A DNA stretch of 64,000 nt from contig NZ_LMSC01000012.1 in NCBI RefSeq assembly GCF_001428025.1, positions 263,619 through 327,618 on the forward strand, in the 5' to 3' direction. Below are positions 63,778 to 64,000 of this stretch, in pieces; position 1 is the first letter of the stretch, and each line of letters starts with the position of its first letter. This stretch comes from Phycicoccus sp. Soil748 (GTDB lineage Bacteria > Actinomycetota > Actinomycetes > Actinomycetales > Dermatophilaceae). The notes beneath the pieces are model-generated. The model did no database searches. It worked only from the letters and a program-made list of their open reading frames with translations, and had not been told where the DNA came from. The translations under genes and the position numbers were made by a program.

Positions 63778-63784
63778 GCGGGTC

Positions 63785-64000
63785 ATGGTTCCCGCCCTGT
63801 CCCCGAGCCGCGCGTCGGACTTCAAGCAGTGCCCGCTGCTCTACCGGTTCCGCACCATCGACAAGCTGCCCTCGCCGCCGAGCCCTGCCGCGGCACGGGG
63901 CACGCTCGTCCACGCGGTGCTGGAGCGGCTGTTCGACCTCCCCGCTGACCAGCGCACGCCGGCCGCGGCGCAGTCACTGCTGGGCCCGCAGTGGGAAGCA
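63785..64000 (+). CDS. RecB-family PD-(D/E)XK nuclease, N-terminal fragment (runs off the window)
   Basis: The first 72 residues (VPALSPSRASDFKQCPLLYRFRTIDKLP, then ARGTLVHAVLERLFDLPA) match the short RecB-like exonuclease family (PDDEXK_1), including the invariant R-A-S-D-F-x-x-C and the R/G-T-x-x-H motif I. The catalytic D-E-K region lies beyond the window edge. M. tuberculosis has the same gene (Rv2119) by trmI. ATG 63785 follows TAGAGT at leaderless distance. Confidence 0.9.
   Translation, partial: MVPALSPSRASDFKQCPLLYRFRTIDKLPSPPSPAAARGTLVHAVLERLFDLPADQRTPAAAQSLLGPQWEA

Overview
The window is very GC-rich, densely packed DNA with ATGA/GTGA stop-start overlaps, frequent GTG starts and a complete Pup-proteasome gene set. 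This points to a high-GC actinobacterium. RbpA, the Ppm1 mannosyltransferase, PafA/Dop/Pup and the ARC ATPase are actinobacterial hallmarks. The mix of Pup-proteasome genes with a lysine-fermentation set and a phosphoketolase suggests Micrococcales, perhaps the Intrasporangiaceae, but the family is an inference.

Left end (1-1.9 kb). Position 410-437 matches the actinobacterial dif (XerC/D) core almost exactly, so the window probably starts at the replication terminus. Around it lie a 47-residue small ORF behind a duplicated 15-bp promoter segment, a ComB-family gene broken by a one-base deletion, and a small SSB-type OB-fold protein. From 1.9 to 7.1 kb come a tandem two-domain HAD acid phosphatase, a GNAT acetyltransferase, a secreted coiled-coil VanY-type D,D-carboxypeptidase and a UMF1-type transporter. 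From 7.1 to 10.6 kb is the conserved rbpA / fxsA-ppm1-lnt group (RNA polymerase binding, polyprenyl-phosphate mannose, lipoprotein N-acylation). rbpA has a SigR-type promoter.

Metabolic block (11-28.4 kb). kamD-kamE-kal and the divergent kdd/kamA pair encode four of the five steps of lysine fermentation (lysine, beta-lysine, 3,5-diaminohexanoate, 5-amino-3-oxohexanoate, and 3-aminobutyryl-CoA to crotonyl-CoA). The cleavage enzyme Kce is not in the window. Between them lie an ECF sigma/membrane partner pair, a YtcJ-type amidohydrolase and an xfp-pta-ackA operon that converts sugar phosphates to acetyl-phosphate, acetyl-CoA, acetate and ATP. bioY, a YbaK-type editing protein and an exported GH15-like protein follow.

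Right half (28.4-64 kb). Most genes correspond to the Rv2090-Rv2124c neighbourhood of Mycobacterium tuberculosis: 5'-3' exonuclease, helY, tatC/tatA, pafC/pafB, pafA, prcA/prcB/pup/dop, arc(mpa), trmI, recB-like and metH. Together these cover protein export, pupylation and degradation, the PafBC DNA-damage regulator, and one-carbon metabolism. Two FKBP prolyl isomerases, several alpha/beta hydrolases, a 1-Cys peroxiredoxin, a PRPP synthetase and an M50 protease are interspersed.

The most unusual gene is at 53158-55743: a single polypeptide with an adenylation domain, a carrier-protein domain and an acyltransferase-3-type membrane domain. It is preceded by a near-perfect IdeR/DtxR iron box and resembles a fused, iron-regulated analogue of the Dlt system.

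A recurring signal is a TANNNT hexamer 6-7 bp before the start codon with no Shine-Dalgarno, seen at about 13 transcription units. It suggests that leaderless mRNAs are common. No tRNA, rRNA, CRISPR array, insertion sequence or prophage was recognised.
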